This document shows, one piece after another, positions 9,122 to 17,247 of a stretch of DNA of 64,000 nt. The position numbers and the translations under genes were made by a program. Each line of letters begins with the position of its first letter. Within the stretch, counting starts at the first letter, position 1. The stretch lies in NCBI GenBank assembly GCA_036496025.1, contig DASXLW010000119.1, positions 1 to 64,000 of the forward strand. The letters run 5' to 3'. The notes below the pieces were generated by a model. The model did no database searches, was not told the DNA's origin, and saw only the letters and a program-made list of their open reading frames with translations. This DNA comes from PALSA-505 sp036496025 (GTDB taxonomy: Bacteria > Actinomycetota > Actinomycetes > Streptosporangiales > Streptosporangiaceae).

Positions 9122-9421
9122 AATTCCTCTGTTAGGCAGCACGAAGCGCCCGCGTCGCCAGAAGGGTACCCCGGCCCGCTAGCACCGGGGCCTAGAGACG
9201 AGCGGTGAAGGTACGCTGCCCCGCCCCGTGGCCGGTGACCGGCACAGTACGGGGCACTGCATCCATGATAGGTCCAACCTGAAGCCAGGCGGCCCGGCCT
9301 AGAGGACCGCCACCCGCGCGCTGTCGGCCGGCTGGGAAGGCAGACAGGGTGGTGGGCACACGATCGTGCATACCGAAGGTTGCCGTCGAAATTGACATCC
9401 AGCCGACTACGCTAAAGTTCC
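9122..9421. other. Divergent intergenic region, mfd / methyltransferase
   Basis: This 300-base gap separates divergent genes and must hold promoters in both directions. On the plus side the best signal is TTGACA at 9392-9397 and the AT-richer stretch ending TACGCTAAAGT at 9408-9418. I see no ORF or strong hairpin in it. Confidence 0.5.
9408..9413 (+). promoter_or_regulatory. Candidate -10 element for a leaderless transcript
   Basis: TACGCT fits the actinobacterial TANNNT -10 pattern and lies 8 bases before the ATG at 9422. No Shine-Dalgarno precedes that ATG. TTGACA at 9392-9397 is too close to serve as its -35; it fits TAAAGT at 9413-9418 (15-base spacer) better, which would start transcription inside the gene. 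Confidence 0.35.
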
Positions 9422-10255
9422 ATGACTTCAGTGGGCGGTTCCGCGGAAGGATTCGCAGCCGACAGCAGCTCGCTGGGCACCCAGCCGGCGGACTGGACGT
9501 CCGCTGCCGGTACCCGCACACGGGCGGCGCACCTGCATGGGACCGTGAGCGACCTGTTCGCCCGGTCCATCTATAACTACGGGCGTCAGCACGAGGGCGA
9601 GGCGATCAAGCTCCTGCAGGTCGGCTGCACCGGTCCGGCCGACGAGCTCGAGCTGGACAAGCTCCACGCCCACGGCATAGATGTCAGCATCCGCAGGATC
9701 GACCAGGAGAACAGCGAGGCGGATGGATCGGCCAGCGCGAGCCCGGGGGATATCGTCTTCGGCGACCTGCGGACCATTCCGCTGCCGTCCCGTGACGTCG
9801 GCGTGGTTTACAGTGCTCACCTGCTCGACCGGATCCAGCATGTGGAATTGGTGCTCGACCGGCTGGTAGCCGCGCTGAAGCCGGGCGGCATACTGCTGCT
9901 GCGGTTCAGGGACCGCGAATGCGCGGCCGGGCTCCTTGACCGGAGGTTGCCGCAAATCGCACGGCGGGCAGTCTGGCACTGGCTGCGCCCGGAGCAAGAG
10001 GGTCCATTACCCGCTATATATGAGCCGCTGCTGTCGGTGGAAGGCGTGTACAGCTATGCCCTCGCTCGCGGCCTGGCGATCGGCGAGCGGCAGGCGTTGC
10101 GCGACCGGCCGCGACGACCGGCCCGCATGGCCTGGGGCGCGCCTCTGGCCTGCCGGCTGATCGCCGCGATGTCCCGGGGCAAGCACCCTGATGATCACGA
10201 TGACCTGCTCTACGTCATCCGGAAGCCGGTCAACAGGTTCGCCCGGGTGCTCTGA
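9422..10255 (+). CDS. Class I SAM-dependent methyltransferase-like protein
   Basis: The 277-residue product has a Rossmann-type methyltransferase core. IKLLQVGCTGPADEL (about residues 62-76) occupies the motif I position but lacks the usual GxGxG. GDLRTIPLPSRDVGVVYSAHLLDRI (two parts, about 117-140) follows motif II-III. VLDRLVAALKPGGILLLRF (about 145-163) is a clear post-I/motif IV region of the Methyltransf_11 type. The substrate is unknown, and the degenerate motif I leaves SAM binding unproven. The gene lies 170 bases before the sulfurylase/APS kinase gene on the same strand, so the two may share a pathway, but nothing proves it. Confidence 0.65.
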   Translation: MTSVGGSAEGFAADSSSLGTQPADWTSAAGTRTRAAHLHGTVSDLFARSIYNYGRQHEGEAIKLLQVGCTGPADELELDKLHAHGIDVSIRRIDQENSEADGSASASPGDIVFGDLRTIPLPSRDVGVVYSAHLLDRIQHVELVLDRLVAALKPGGILLLRFRDRECAAGLLDRRLPQIARRAVWHWLRPEQEGPLPAIYEPLLSVEGVYSYALARGLAIGERQALRDRPRRPARMAWGAPLACRLIAAMSRGKHPDDHDDLLYVIRKPVNRFARVL

Positions 10256-10428
10256 CGGCGCGAAATCCGAAGCGATGTCCGTCCCTCCGGAGGCGAGGGC
10301 TAGTATCAGCGCACTGACTGTCCGCACACCCCGCGGCCTGCGCGTGGTTTCCTACGGTGGCATTGGGTACCCGGGTGGCAGACACCGTGCACCAAGACCG
10401 GAGTGACCCGGCGCCGGGGGAGGTAGAA

Positions 10429-12012
10429 GTGACGGCAGAGGCATCCTCCGGCGCGCAGGCGGATGTGGCGAGCTTGCCCGCCTGGGCGCCGGACGAGCGC
10501 TCCCTCGGAGATCTCGAGCTGCTGTTGGCCGGCGCGCTGGCCCCGCTGACCGGTTTCATGGGCTCCGCGGACGTGGCTGCCCTGGCCGAGCGCGGCACGC
10601 TGGCCGATGGGACGCCATGGCGGGCTCCGATCACGCTGAACGTGCCGGCCCGGGCCGTGCCCGAGGGCGCGGATCGGCTGATCCTGCAAGATCCGGAGGG
10701 AGCGCCGCTGGCCATCGTCCGGATTACCGAACGGACCGACCTCGGCGGACCGGCAAGCGCCGGAGTAGTCGATGGCCGCCCGGCCGGGGATTTGGTCAGG
10801 CTGGCCGGGCCGGTGTCCGCGCTGCGGGAGGCCGAGCACGGCCCGTTCCGGCAGTTGCGCCGCAAGCCGGCCGATATCCGGGCTGAGCTGGGCGACGGGC
10901 CGGTGCTCGCCTACGCCACCCGGACTCCGCTGCACGGACGCCAGATCGGCCAGCTACGGCATCTGGCCGGCCAGATGAAGGCCAGGCTGCTGCTGCTACC
11001 GCTCATCGCCGGTCCGGCGGGCCTGGTGGTGACGGGAGAGTCACTGGTCCGCGCGGTCCTCGCGGCGCGGCAACTGCTGCCCTCCGGCACCCTGGTGGTC
11101 CCCGTGCCGCTGGCTCCGCGCCGCGGTCCCGACACCGAGTTCGAGCTGATCTCCGTGGTGGCCCGGTCCTACGGAGCCACGCATCTGTTCAGCGACGCGG
11201 TGCCGGAAGCGGGGGGCAGGGCCGGCCAGGTGGACGTGCCCGGGGTGGCCCTACCGGTCGTCTCTCCCGGCGACTGGGCCTACGACCCCGCGGCCGAGGT
11301 GTGGCGGCCGCTGGCGCTGATCGAACCTGGGGCCGAACGCGGCGAGCTGAGCGATGAGGAGCTGGCCAGCCTGCTGGATCACGGTGACCCGCTGCCGTCC
11401 TGGCATACGCCCGAAGCCGTGGCGAACGAGCTGCGGCGCGCGCGGCCGCCACGGTACGAGCGGGGGGTGGTGGTGTTCATGACCGGGCTGTCCGGCTCGG
11501 GCAAGTCCACGATCGCCCGCGACCTGCGCGACGAGCTGGCCGAACGAGGCGACCGCACCGTATCGCTGCTCGACGGGGACCTGGTCCGCAGGCTCCTGTC
11601 GGCCGGACTGACGTTTTCTCGAGCCGACCGCGACCTCAACATCGCGCGCATAGGCTTCGTCGCGGCCGAGATCGGGCGGCACGGCGGCATCGCCATCTGC
11701 GCGCCCATCGCTCCCTACGCGCAGGCCCGGGCGCGGGTCCGCGAGATGGTCGCCCAGGCCGGCGGCGACTTCCTGCTCGTCTACGTGGCCACGCCGCTCG
11801 ATGTCTGTGCCGCGCGGGACAGGAAGGGACTGTACGCCAAGGCGCGCGCTGGCCTGATCGAAGGCCTGACCGGGGTGTCGGACCCATACGAAGAGCCAAC
11901 CGACGCCGACCTGGTCATCGACACATCGGCCATGTCCCGCCAGGAAGCGGTCACGGCCGTCCTGGACCTGCTCACTACGGGCGGCTGGCTGGCGGCGGGC
12001 CGGGACAGCTGA
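10429..12012 (+). CDS. ATP sulfurylase-like / adenylylsulfate kinase fusion
   Basis: A 527-residue two-domain protein. Residues about 10-330 resemble PUA plus ATP sulfurylase; residues about 345-510 are a complete APS kinase, with Walker A GLSGSGKST (353-361), DGDLVRRLL from 382, and the APS-binding signature RDRKGLYAKARAG. APS kinase makes PAPS for sulfotransfer or sulfate assimilation. In the sulfurylase part the canonical QxRNPxHxxH loop reads ATRTPLHGRQ, so the second His is missing and Asn is Thr; this domain may be inactive. The GTG at 10429 has GGGGGAGG 5 bases upstream. Upstream in-frame codons lack a ribosome site. Confidence 0.85.
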   Translation: MTAEASSGAQADVASLPAWAPDERSLGDLELLLAGALAPLTGFMGSADVAALAERGTLADGTPWRAPITLNVPARAVPEGADRLILQDPEGAPLAIVRITERTDLGGPASAGVVDGRPAGDLVRLAGPVSALREAEHGPFRQLRRKPADIRAELGDGPVLAYATRTPLHGRQIGQLRHLAGQMKARLLLLPLIAGPAGLVVTGESLVRAVLAARQLLPSGTLVVPVPLAPRRGPDTEFELISVVARSYGATHLFSDAVPEAGGRAGQVDVPGVALPVVSPGDWAYDPAAEVWRPLALIEPGAERGELSDEELASLLDHGDPLPSWHTPEAVANELRRARPPRYERGVVVFMTGLSGSGKSTIARDLRDELAERGDRTVSLLDGDLVRRLLSAGLTFSRADRDLNIARIGFVAAEIGRHGGIAICAPIAPYAQARARVREMVAQAGGDFLLVYVATPLDVCAARDRKGLYAKARAGLIEGLTGVSDPYEEPTDADLVIDTSAMSRQEAVTAVLDLLTTGGWLAAGRDS

Positions 12013-12055
12013 GGCCCGGCCGCCGCGCAGGCAGGAGCCGGGGCGGGCGCGGAGG

Positions 12056-12325
12056 TCAGTCTTCGTCCTCGGCCTTGGCGCCCTCGTCGAGCCGGCCGCC
12101 GAACTCTCCGACCCGGGCCCGCAAGCCCCGGAACCGGGTCGACAGCGACGATGACATCGCGTCCCGCTGCCTGGACAAGACCACGAAGCTGATGATCCCG
12201 CTGACCAGCAAGGCCAGGGCGAACAGCAGCAGACCACGGGCGCCGATCAGGTAGAGCAGCAGCACCGCGGCGAGGAACAGGCCGAGCCTCGCGAGGGAGT
12301 AGGCAAGTGCAGGTCGCATGGCCAT
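12056..12325 (-). CDS. DUF4229 small membrane protein
   Basis: An 89-residue integral membrane protein with two hydrophobic segments (about residues 8-26 and 29-50) followed by a charged, cytosolic-looking tail ending in Glu/Asp residues. Length and layout fit DUF4229, a family of unknown function widespread in actinobacteria. An ATG two codons inside the frame (12319) is an alternative start. It is convergent with the APS kinase gene and lies just downstream of the dehydratase gene on the same strand. Confidence 0.75.
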   Translation of the reverse strand: MAMRPALAYSLARLGLFLAAVLLLYLIGARGLLLFALALLVSGIISFVVLSRQRDAMSSSLSTRFRGLRARVGEFGGRLDEGAKAEDED

Positions 12326-12355
12326 CCCAGCTTATGCGGCTCGTGTTGCGTGCGT

Positions 12356-13333
12356 TCAGGCGGCAGGCTCGGCCACGGCATCGCCCACGATGGCGGCCAG
12401 CAGGGCGGGCTCGACGTTACCGCCGGACAGGACGGCGACCGGCGCGCTGGCCGCGGGCAGCTCCCGCTCCCGAAGCAGGCAGGCAGCCACCGCGACGGCG
12501 CCTCCTGGCTCGCTCACCAGGCGAGCCTCGCAGGCGAGCCTGCGCACCGCAATCCTGATCTCCGCTTCGGTCACGGTCACGATCTCGTCGACGTAGCGGC
12601 GGATGTGCTCGAAGGTCAGCTCGCCCACCTGCTCGATCCGGAGCGCATCGGCGATCGTGCGCTGAGTCTGCTGCGGGTCCCAGGCGATCCGGTGGCCGGC
12701 CCGCAGCGATTCGCGGGCGTCCGCGGCCAGCTCGGGTTCCACTCCGACGATCCTGGTCTCCGGGCGTTCCGCTTTGATCGCGGCGGCGATCCCGGCGATC
12801 AGGCCGCCGCCGCTGACTGGGACGACGACGAGGTCGGCCGCCGGGCACTGGGCCGCGATCTCGAGCCCGACGGTGCCCTGTCCGGCGATGACGCCGAGGT
12901 GGTCGAAGGGCGGGATCAGCGTGTAGCCGTGCCGGGCGATCAGTTCCTCGGTGGCCGCGACCCGGGCGCTCAGGCTGGGGGCCACGGTCACGATCTCGGC
13001 CCCGCTCGCGCGCACCGCGGCCAGCTTGACCGGCGGGGCGTTGGCCGGGATGACGACGACGGCAGGGACTTCGAGCCGGGCGGCGGCGTAGGCCACGGCG
13101 CCCGCGTGGTTGCCGCTCGAATGGGCGATCACGCCCCGTCGGCGCGCCTGCTCATCGAGCGCGCTGATCGCCGCGTACGCACCGCGGATCTTGAACGAGC
13201 CGGTCGGCTGCAGCGACTCGGCCTTGACCAGGAACCGCTGGCCGGGGAACGGCAGCAAGGGGGTGCGGACCGCGACGCCCGCGATCCGGTCCGCGGCGGC
13301 CGCGATGTCCGCCGCTGATACCAGGCCTGTCAC
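12356..13333 (-). CDS. PLP-dependent threonine/serine dehydratase
   Basis: A 325-residue fold-type II PLP enzyme of the threonine/serine ammonia-lyase family, deaminating Thr or Ser to the 2-oxo acid. The Schiff-base lysine is K48 in PTGSFKIRGA; SSGNHAGAVAYAAA (72-85) contacts the substrate, and the phosphate-binding glycine loop is SGGGL (174-178). There is no C-terminal ACT domain, so it is of the short catabolic or serine-racemase-like type rather than biosynthetic IlvA. The start is a GTG with only a weak GGGTGA upstream. Confidence 0.88.
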   Translation of the reverse strand: MTGLVSAADIAAAADRIAGVAVRTPLLPFPGQRFLVKAESLQPTGSFKIRGAYAAISALDEQARRRGVIAHSSGNHAGAVAYAAARLEVPAVVVIPANAPPVKLAAVRASGAEIVTVAPSLSARVAATEELIARHGYTLIPPFDHLGVIAGQGTVGLEIAAQCPAADLVVVPVSGGGLIAGIAAAIKAERPETRIVGVEPELAADARESLRAGHRIAWDPQQTQRTIADALRIEQVGELTFEHIRRYVDEIVTVTEAEIRIAVRRLACEARLVSEPGGAVAVAACLLRERELPAASAPVAVLSGGNVEPALLAAIVGDAVAEPAA

Positions 13334-13442
13334 CCGCTCACCCTACGGGGCAGGGGTGCTGAGATGGCAATTTTTCGGAACTCAGGATGTAAACGCCTAT
13401 TTGTCGGCACACTTAGGGACAACCTGCACGGGCAGAGAGGCG

Positions 13443-13640
13443 ATGATTGTGGACGACAACAGTGAGCGCCTGCTCACTCCTGGAGAGGTCGCTGCCCTCT
13501 TCCGGGTTGACCCGAAGACGGTCACCCGGTGGGCAGCCTCCGGCCGGATCAGCAGCATCCGGACTCCGGGGGGACACCGGCGGTTCCGTGAGGCGGAGGT
13601 CCACGCCCTGCTGCGCGGGGATGTGGAAGCAAGCCGGTAG
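13443..13640 (+). CDS. BldC-like MerR-family DNA-binding protein
   Basis: A 65-residue protein made almost entirely of a winged-helix MerR-type DNA-binding domain: LLTPGEVAALFRVDPKTVTRW, then the wing SIRTPGGHRRFREAEV. This closely follows the layout of BldC, which controls developmental timing in Streptomyces by binding direct repeats cooperatively without an effector domain. The ATG at 13443 is only 2 bases after GAGAGG, so the GTG at 13449, 8 bases after it, may be the true start and would remove two residues. It stands alone and is followed by a strong double hairpin. Confidence 0.88.
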   Translation: MIVDDNSERLLTPGEVAALFRVDPKTVTRWAASGRISSIRTPGGHRRFREAEVHALLRGDVEASR

Positions 13641-13647
13641 GTTCTGA

Positions 13648-13703
13648 CGCGCCGCCGTTCCAGGCGCGGCGGCGTGCCCCTGCAGCCGGCCGGCTGCAGG
13701 GGC
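13648..13703 (+). terminator. Double hairpin between convergent genes
   Basis: Two adjacent hairpins follow the BldC-like gene. The first pairs CGCCGCCG (13650-13657) with CGGCGGCG (13667-13674) around a 9-base loop. The second is a perfect 28-base palindrome at 13676-13703 with half-site GCCCCTGCAGCCGG. There is no U-tract, as is common in high-GC actinobacteria. It can serve both this gene and the convergent minus-strand gene ending at 13730. Confidence 0.7.
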
Positions 13704-13729
13704 GAGGTCAGGCCAGAACAGGGTCAGGG

Positions 13730-14029
13730 TCAGGCCGGGTCATGACCATCGTGCGGGGCAGGGTCTGACCACGAATTCTCACTGGGCCACGAATTTTCGC
13801 GCTGCGCGCGATACGCGAGGAACTCGCGCTGCAGTGCCTCGTCTTCCTCCTGCCAGCGCTGGCGGCGGATCTGCACTTCCTCCTCGGTCAGCGCGTTCTT
13901 GGCCAGCCGCTCATAGTCCGCGTCATCGGGGCCGATTTCCACGTAGGCATCCCCGATGATCCGGCCGCCCTCGCCGATCGCCGACTCGGGGACCATGAGG
14001 TTCCCGTTCGGCAGCCTAATGACGAACAT
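13730..14029 (-). CDS. Hypothetical acidic protein, 99 residues
   Basis: I do not recognise a family. The N-terminus is a short beta-rich segment (MFVIRLPNGNLMVPESAIGE), the middle a charged helix with many Glu, Gln and Arg (about 38-75), and the tail is Ser/Trp/Pro/His-rich with a short SWPSENSWSDP repeat. The ATG at 14029 is preceded by AGGTGATC, close to the anti-Shine-Dalgarno complement. It starts 12 bases after the metallopeptidase-like gene on the same strand, so the two are probably co-transcribed and may work together. Confidence 0.7.
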   Translation of the reverse strand: MFVIRLPNGNLMVPESAIGEGGRIIGDAYVEIGPDDADYERLAKNALTEEEVQIRRQRWQEEDEALQREFLAYRAQRENSWPSENSWSDPAPHDGHDPA

Positions 14030-14041
14030 CGTCAGATCACC

Positions 14042-15568
14042 TTAGATGCCGTAGCGCCGGTTGAAGAAGAGCATGACGTTCAGGGCCACCCTAGTCTTGC
14101 CGCCGAGCATGTCCACGAGAGCCGGCCGCTGCCCGGACGCGATCGCGGCAAATGCGTCGGCGAAGAACTCCCGCCTGCCCAGCACACCCTGCTGCCGGTG
14201 GAAATGGCTGACCAGGCTCGGTAGGCACTGATCGTAGAGCATCCTGAACTCGGCCGAGTCCGATTGCCACCTGCCGGGCGGCGCATCCGAGTCGTCAACC
14301 GCGTGCCCGACCTCGTGGCACATCACGTCGGGGGACGGTGAGGGGCGCGTGCCGACCACTATCTTCCTGTCGCCGTAGGCGCCCGCGCAGGCGTCCCAGG
14401 TGGCCCGGCCGGACGGGAGCGGTACACCCCGCAGGCGGCTCATGTCATCGAGGTCAGGTACGCCGCCCGGGCCGATGTAGATGGCGTCTACGGCGGCTGT
14501 CAGCAGGTCCTTGATCCGCTGCGGCAGCCGGGCCAGGCGCTCGACGGCGCGCAGGGCCGCGGCCGGTGCCGTTTCTGCCCTGTCCCACTGCCTGCGCACC
14601 AGCGGCTCCAGGCTCCCGCAGTGTGTGCTGCCGTCGGCCTGCTGCCAGCCCCCGGCGAGCTCGTACCAGGGCCTGGGCGCCGCGGCCTCGGTCCGGCCCT
14701 GGCTGGCGCCCCGGCTCCGTCCGGCCGGGTCTTGACGCTGGCTTGCGGACCGGCGGCCGGACGACCGCTGGCCGTGCCTGCGGGCCGCGGCGCGGCCGCC
14801 TGTACCCTGCCTGGCCACCCCTCCGCCTCCCGACTGCGGTGAGCCGTTCGCCTCGGGTCCGGCCTGCCTGCGCCGGACGCGGGCGCGCGCGCCGCCGACC
14901 ACGGAAGGCCGGGCCTGGCCGGCCTGGGCGGGACCTGGCTGAGCGGGTCCGGCCGTCCCGTCGCGCGGCCCAGGGGCGGGAGCATCCTGCTGGCCGGGGC
15001 CGGGGTGGTCCAGCCGCCCCGGGCCGAGGACATCCCGCTGCTCAGGGACGGGGGGCAGTGGCCGGCCGGGGGTGGGCATGGCCTGCTGCCCGGGGGCGGC
15101 GTATCCCGCCGCTGCCGGCGCGTACCCGCCGGGCACCGGGCCGCCGGGCACCGGGGCGCCGGGCACCGGGGCACCGGGCGCGGCGTGGCGCGCCGGCCCG
15201 GGAATGTCGGGCCGGCCCGATGGGACCGACCGGCGATGCCTGCCGCTGCCCTCGTCCCAGGGTGGCCCGCCGCCGTCCTCGTCCCAGGGCGGCCCGCCGC
15301 TGCCCTCGTCCCAGGGCGGCCCGCCGCCGTCCTCGTCCCAGGGCGGCCCGCCGCCGTCCTCGTCCCAGGGCGGCCTGCCGCCCTCGCGCCTGGGTGGCGA
15401 GCCGGCGTCCTGCGGGCGGCGCTGCTCCGGCGGGGCCACGGCGGCGGAATCCCCGCGCGCGCCCGGATCGGGCGCCAGCACCCGGGACAGCCACGATCGC
15501 GTCCGCCCGGCATGCACGGAAGATGACCGCTCCCGCCGCCGAAAGCGGCTGAGCAACCAATCCCACAT
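14042..15568 (-). CDS. Repeat-rich protein with putative zinc metallopeptidase domain
   Basis: A 508-residue protein in three parts. Residues 1-60 are basic and start MWDWLLSRFRRRERSS. Residues 61-300 are disordered: five GGPPWDED/EGS repeats (about 64-108), PVPGAPVPGGPVPGG repeats, then a Gln/Gly/Arg-rich stretch. Residues about 300-508 are a folded domain with HEVGH at 418-422, SAEF at 438-441 and REFFADAFA at 466-474. HExxH followed by a distal Glu in an FADAFA context is the gluzincin arrangement seen in lethal-factor/Pro-Pro endopeptidase-like enzymes. No signal peptide or membrane segment is visible. The ATG at 15568 has GGGGG upstream; the longer frame to 15631 is less likely. Confidence 0.7.
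   Translation of the reverse strand: MWDWLLSRFRRRERSSSVHAGRTRSWLSRVLAPDPGARGDSAAVAPPEQRRPQDAGSPPRREGGRPPWDEDGGGPPWDEDGGGPPWDEGSGGPPWDEDGGGPPWDEGSGRHRRSVPSGRPDIPGPARHAAPGAPVPGAPVPGGPVPGGYAPAAAGYAAPGQQAMPTPGRPLPPVPEQRDVLGPGRLDHPGPGQQDAPAPGPRDGTAGPAQPGPAQAGQARPSVVGGARARVRRRQAGPEANGSPQSGGGGVARQGTGGRAAARRHGQRSSGRRSASQRQDPAGRSRGASQGRTEAAAPRPWYELAGGWQQADGSTHCGSLEPLVRRQWDRAETAPAAALRAVERLARLPQRIKDLLTAAVDAIYIGPGGVPDLDDMSRLRGVPLPSGRATWDACAGAYGDRKIVVGTRPSPSPDVMCHEVGHAVDDSDAPPGRWQSDSAEFRMLYDQCLPSLVSHFHRQQGVLGRREFFADAFAAIASGQRPALVDMLGGKTRVALNVMLFFNRRYGI
15251..15385 (-). repeat. Five 27-bp tandem units encoding PPWDE repeats
   Basis: Five consecutive 27-base units beginning CTCGTCCCAGGG on the plus strand encode nine-residue repeats of the form GGPPWDEDG or GGPPWDEGS on the minus strand. 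They lie within the disordered N-terminal half of the metallopeptidase-like gene. Units differ by only a few third-position and dGC changes, which suggests recent expansion. Confidence 0.92.
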
Positions 15569-15733
15569 GTCCGGACCCCCGTGCGTCGCGTGCCTGGGCG
15601 CCAGGTTATGCCGGATCCTCGATATCGTCACCCCCGGTGACCGATTGCGACGGGCAGCATCCGGGCCACGCGGGTTGCCGGACGACTGCCCGATTCCTCC
15701 CTTGGCCGGCCGTCCACCAGCTATCCTGCCCCC

Positions 15734-16201
15734 ATGCTGCTGTTTGGCGCTCTGCTGGTCTTACTGGCTGTCGGCCTGTGGATGTACGGCCTGATCGACG
15801 TCGTGCTCACCCCCGCGCCGGACTGCCGAAACCTGCGCAAAGGAGCCTGGCTCGCCGTCGCCGGGCTGCTTTTTCTCCCCGGAGCCGCGGCGTGGCTGTG
15901 GTTCGGCCGCCCCCGCACTGCCGGCGGTCGCTACCGGGCCAAGCCCGCGGCGCAGACCCCCTGGCTGTACGGGCAGCCGTATGACCCGGTTGGGCTGGAC
16001 GCCGATGCGGCGCTGCGCCGGCACCCGGCCGGGCGGGCACGCCAGGACTGGATGGTGGAGGCCGTGCAGGACCAGGCAGGCGACGAGGTCAGTGACGAGT
16101 CGCTGAGCGCGCCGCCCGTGGGTCCGGACGATGATCCTGAGTTCCTGCTCTACCTCGACCGGGTGATCCGGGACATCAGGGAAGCCGGAAACGGAGCCTA
16201 G
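15734..16201 (+). CDS. PLDc_N-domain membrane protein
   Basis: A 155-residue protein with two membrane segments (about residues 2-24 and 38-58) in a PLDc_N arrangement: LYGLIDVVLTP-type sequence after the first helix, then RKGAWLAVAGLLFLPGAAAWLWFG. The cytosolic tail is acidic and ends EFLLYLDRVIRDIREAGNG. PLDc_N domains occur at the N-terminus of cardiolipin synthases and as free small membrane proteins; no HKD catalytic motif is present here. It stands alone on the plus strand and converges on ccsB. Confidence 0.75.
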   Translation: MLLFGALLVLLAVGLWMYGLIDVVLTPAPDCRNLRKGAWLAVAGLLFLPGAAAWLWFGRPRTAGGRYRAKPAAQTPWLYGQPYDPVGLDADAALRRHPAGRARQDWMVEAVQDQAGDEVSDESLSAPPVGPDDDPEFLLYLDRVIRDIREAGNGA

Positions 16202-16210
16202 TGCCGGCCC

Positions 16211-17242
16211 TTAGTTCAGGCCGGCATACGAGTGCAGGCCGGTGACGAACAGGCTCACTCCGACCAGGTTGAATATCAGGCAGCCGAATCCGGCCAGCTG
16301 GATGATCTGAGCCTTCTTGCCCCGCCATCCGGCCGTGGCGCGGGCGTGCAGGAAGCAGGCGTACACCACCCAGGTGATGAACGCCCAGGTTTCGGTGGGG
16401 TCCCAGCCCCAGTACCGGCCCCAGGCTTGATCGGCCCAGATCGCTCCGGCGATGATGCCGAACGTCCAGATCGGGAAGGCGAACATCACGGTCCGGTAGG
16501 CGAGCCGGTCGAGCACGTCGGGTCCGGGCAGCCTGCGCATGATCCTCGCTGACGCGGCCGACCCGCCGGCGGTCACCAGCCGGGCTTGCCGGGCTGCGAA
16601 TAGGTACACCACCCCCAGCACGGCCGCCACGAAGTACGTCCCGGTCGCGACGGTCATCGCGGTCACGTGGATGGACAGCCAGTAAGACTGGAGCGCGGGT
16701 ACCAGCGGGCCCGCCGCGGTGTAGATGACGGTCTGGGCGAGCCCGAGGGCGATGACCACCGCGCCCATTACGAACAGGCCCAGGTAGTAGGCCTTGTACC
16801 GGATCATCAGGCCCAGGAAGAAGATCACCGCCACGCAGGTGAGCGCGGTGACGAACTCGTACATGTCGCCCCACGGGATCCGGTGCACCGCGAGCCCTCG
16901 GGTGATCACGCCGAGCACGTGCGCGGCCAGCCCGACCGTGGTGGCCACCAGCGCGGCGCGGACCCAGGCGCCGGCCGCCGGCTCATGCCGGGACCGGGAC
17001 CCGAAGCCGGGCGCGGGCGAGTCGGCCGCCGCCGCGTCAGCGTCTCCGGGGGCGCTGCTGTCCGCCGCGCCCGCGCCGACGAGTTCGGGCACCCGCGCCC
17101 GGGCCTGCCGCCCCGCCGCGGCGCCGCGGCGCCGGCCGAAGGCGAAGTCGCCGGCGAAGGCGAGCACCGCGAGCGAGTAGCACAGCAGCGCCACGATCAG
17201 GAAGGCGTTGCTGAGGTGGGCCAGCCCCAGGTTGGCGGGCAT
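16211..17242 (-). CDS. ccsB: Cytochrome c biogenesis protein CcsB (CcsA/ResC family)
   Basis: Multi-pass membrane protein of 343 residues in the CcsA/ResC family, which with ResB forms the System II haem delivery and cytochrome c synthetase complex. The haem-handling WWD-type motif is WGWDPTETWAFITW near residue 270, flanked by conserved His residues. A Pro/Ala/Asp-rich insertion lies near residues 50-80. The GTG at 17251 overlaps the resB stop but is immediately next to its AGGGGG site, so the ATG at 17242, about 9 bases after that site, is preferred. It forms an operon with resB. Confidence 0.9.
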   Translation of the reverse strand: MPANLGLAHLSNAFLIVALLCYSLAVLAFAGDFAFGRRRGAAAGRQARARVPELVGAGAADSSAPGDADAAAADSPAPGFGSRSRHEPAAGAWVRAALVATTVGLAAHVLGVITRGLAVHRIPWGDMYEFVTALTCVAVIFFLGLMIRYKAYYLGLFVMGAVVIALGLAQTVIYTAAGPLVPALQSYWLSIHVTAMTVATGTYFVAAVLGVVYLFAARQARLVTAGGSAASARIMRRLPGPDVLDRLAYRTVMFAFPIWTFGIIAGAIWADQAWGRYWGWDPTETWAFITWVVYACFLHARATAGWRGKKAQIIQLAGFGCLIFNLVGVSLFVTGLHSYAGLN

Positions 17243-17247
17243 GGGCC

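Noticed and set aside
15251..15385. CRISPR-like short repeats
   Set aside because: The units are directly adjacent without spacers and keep a coding frame (PPWDE repeats).
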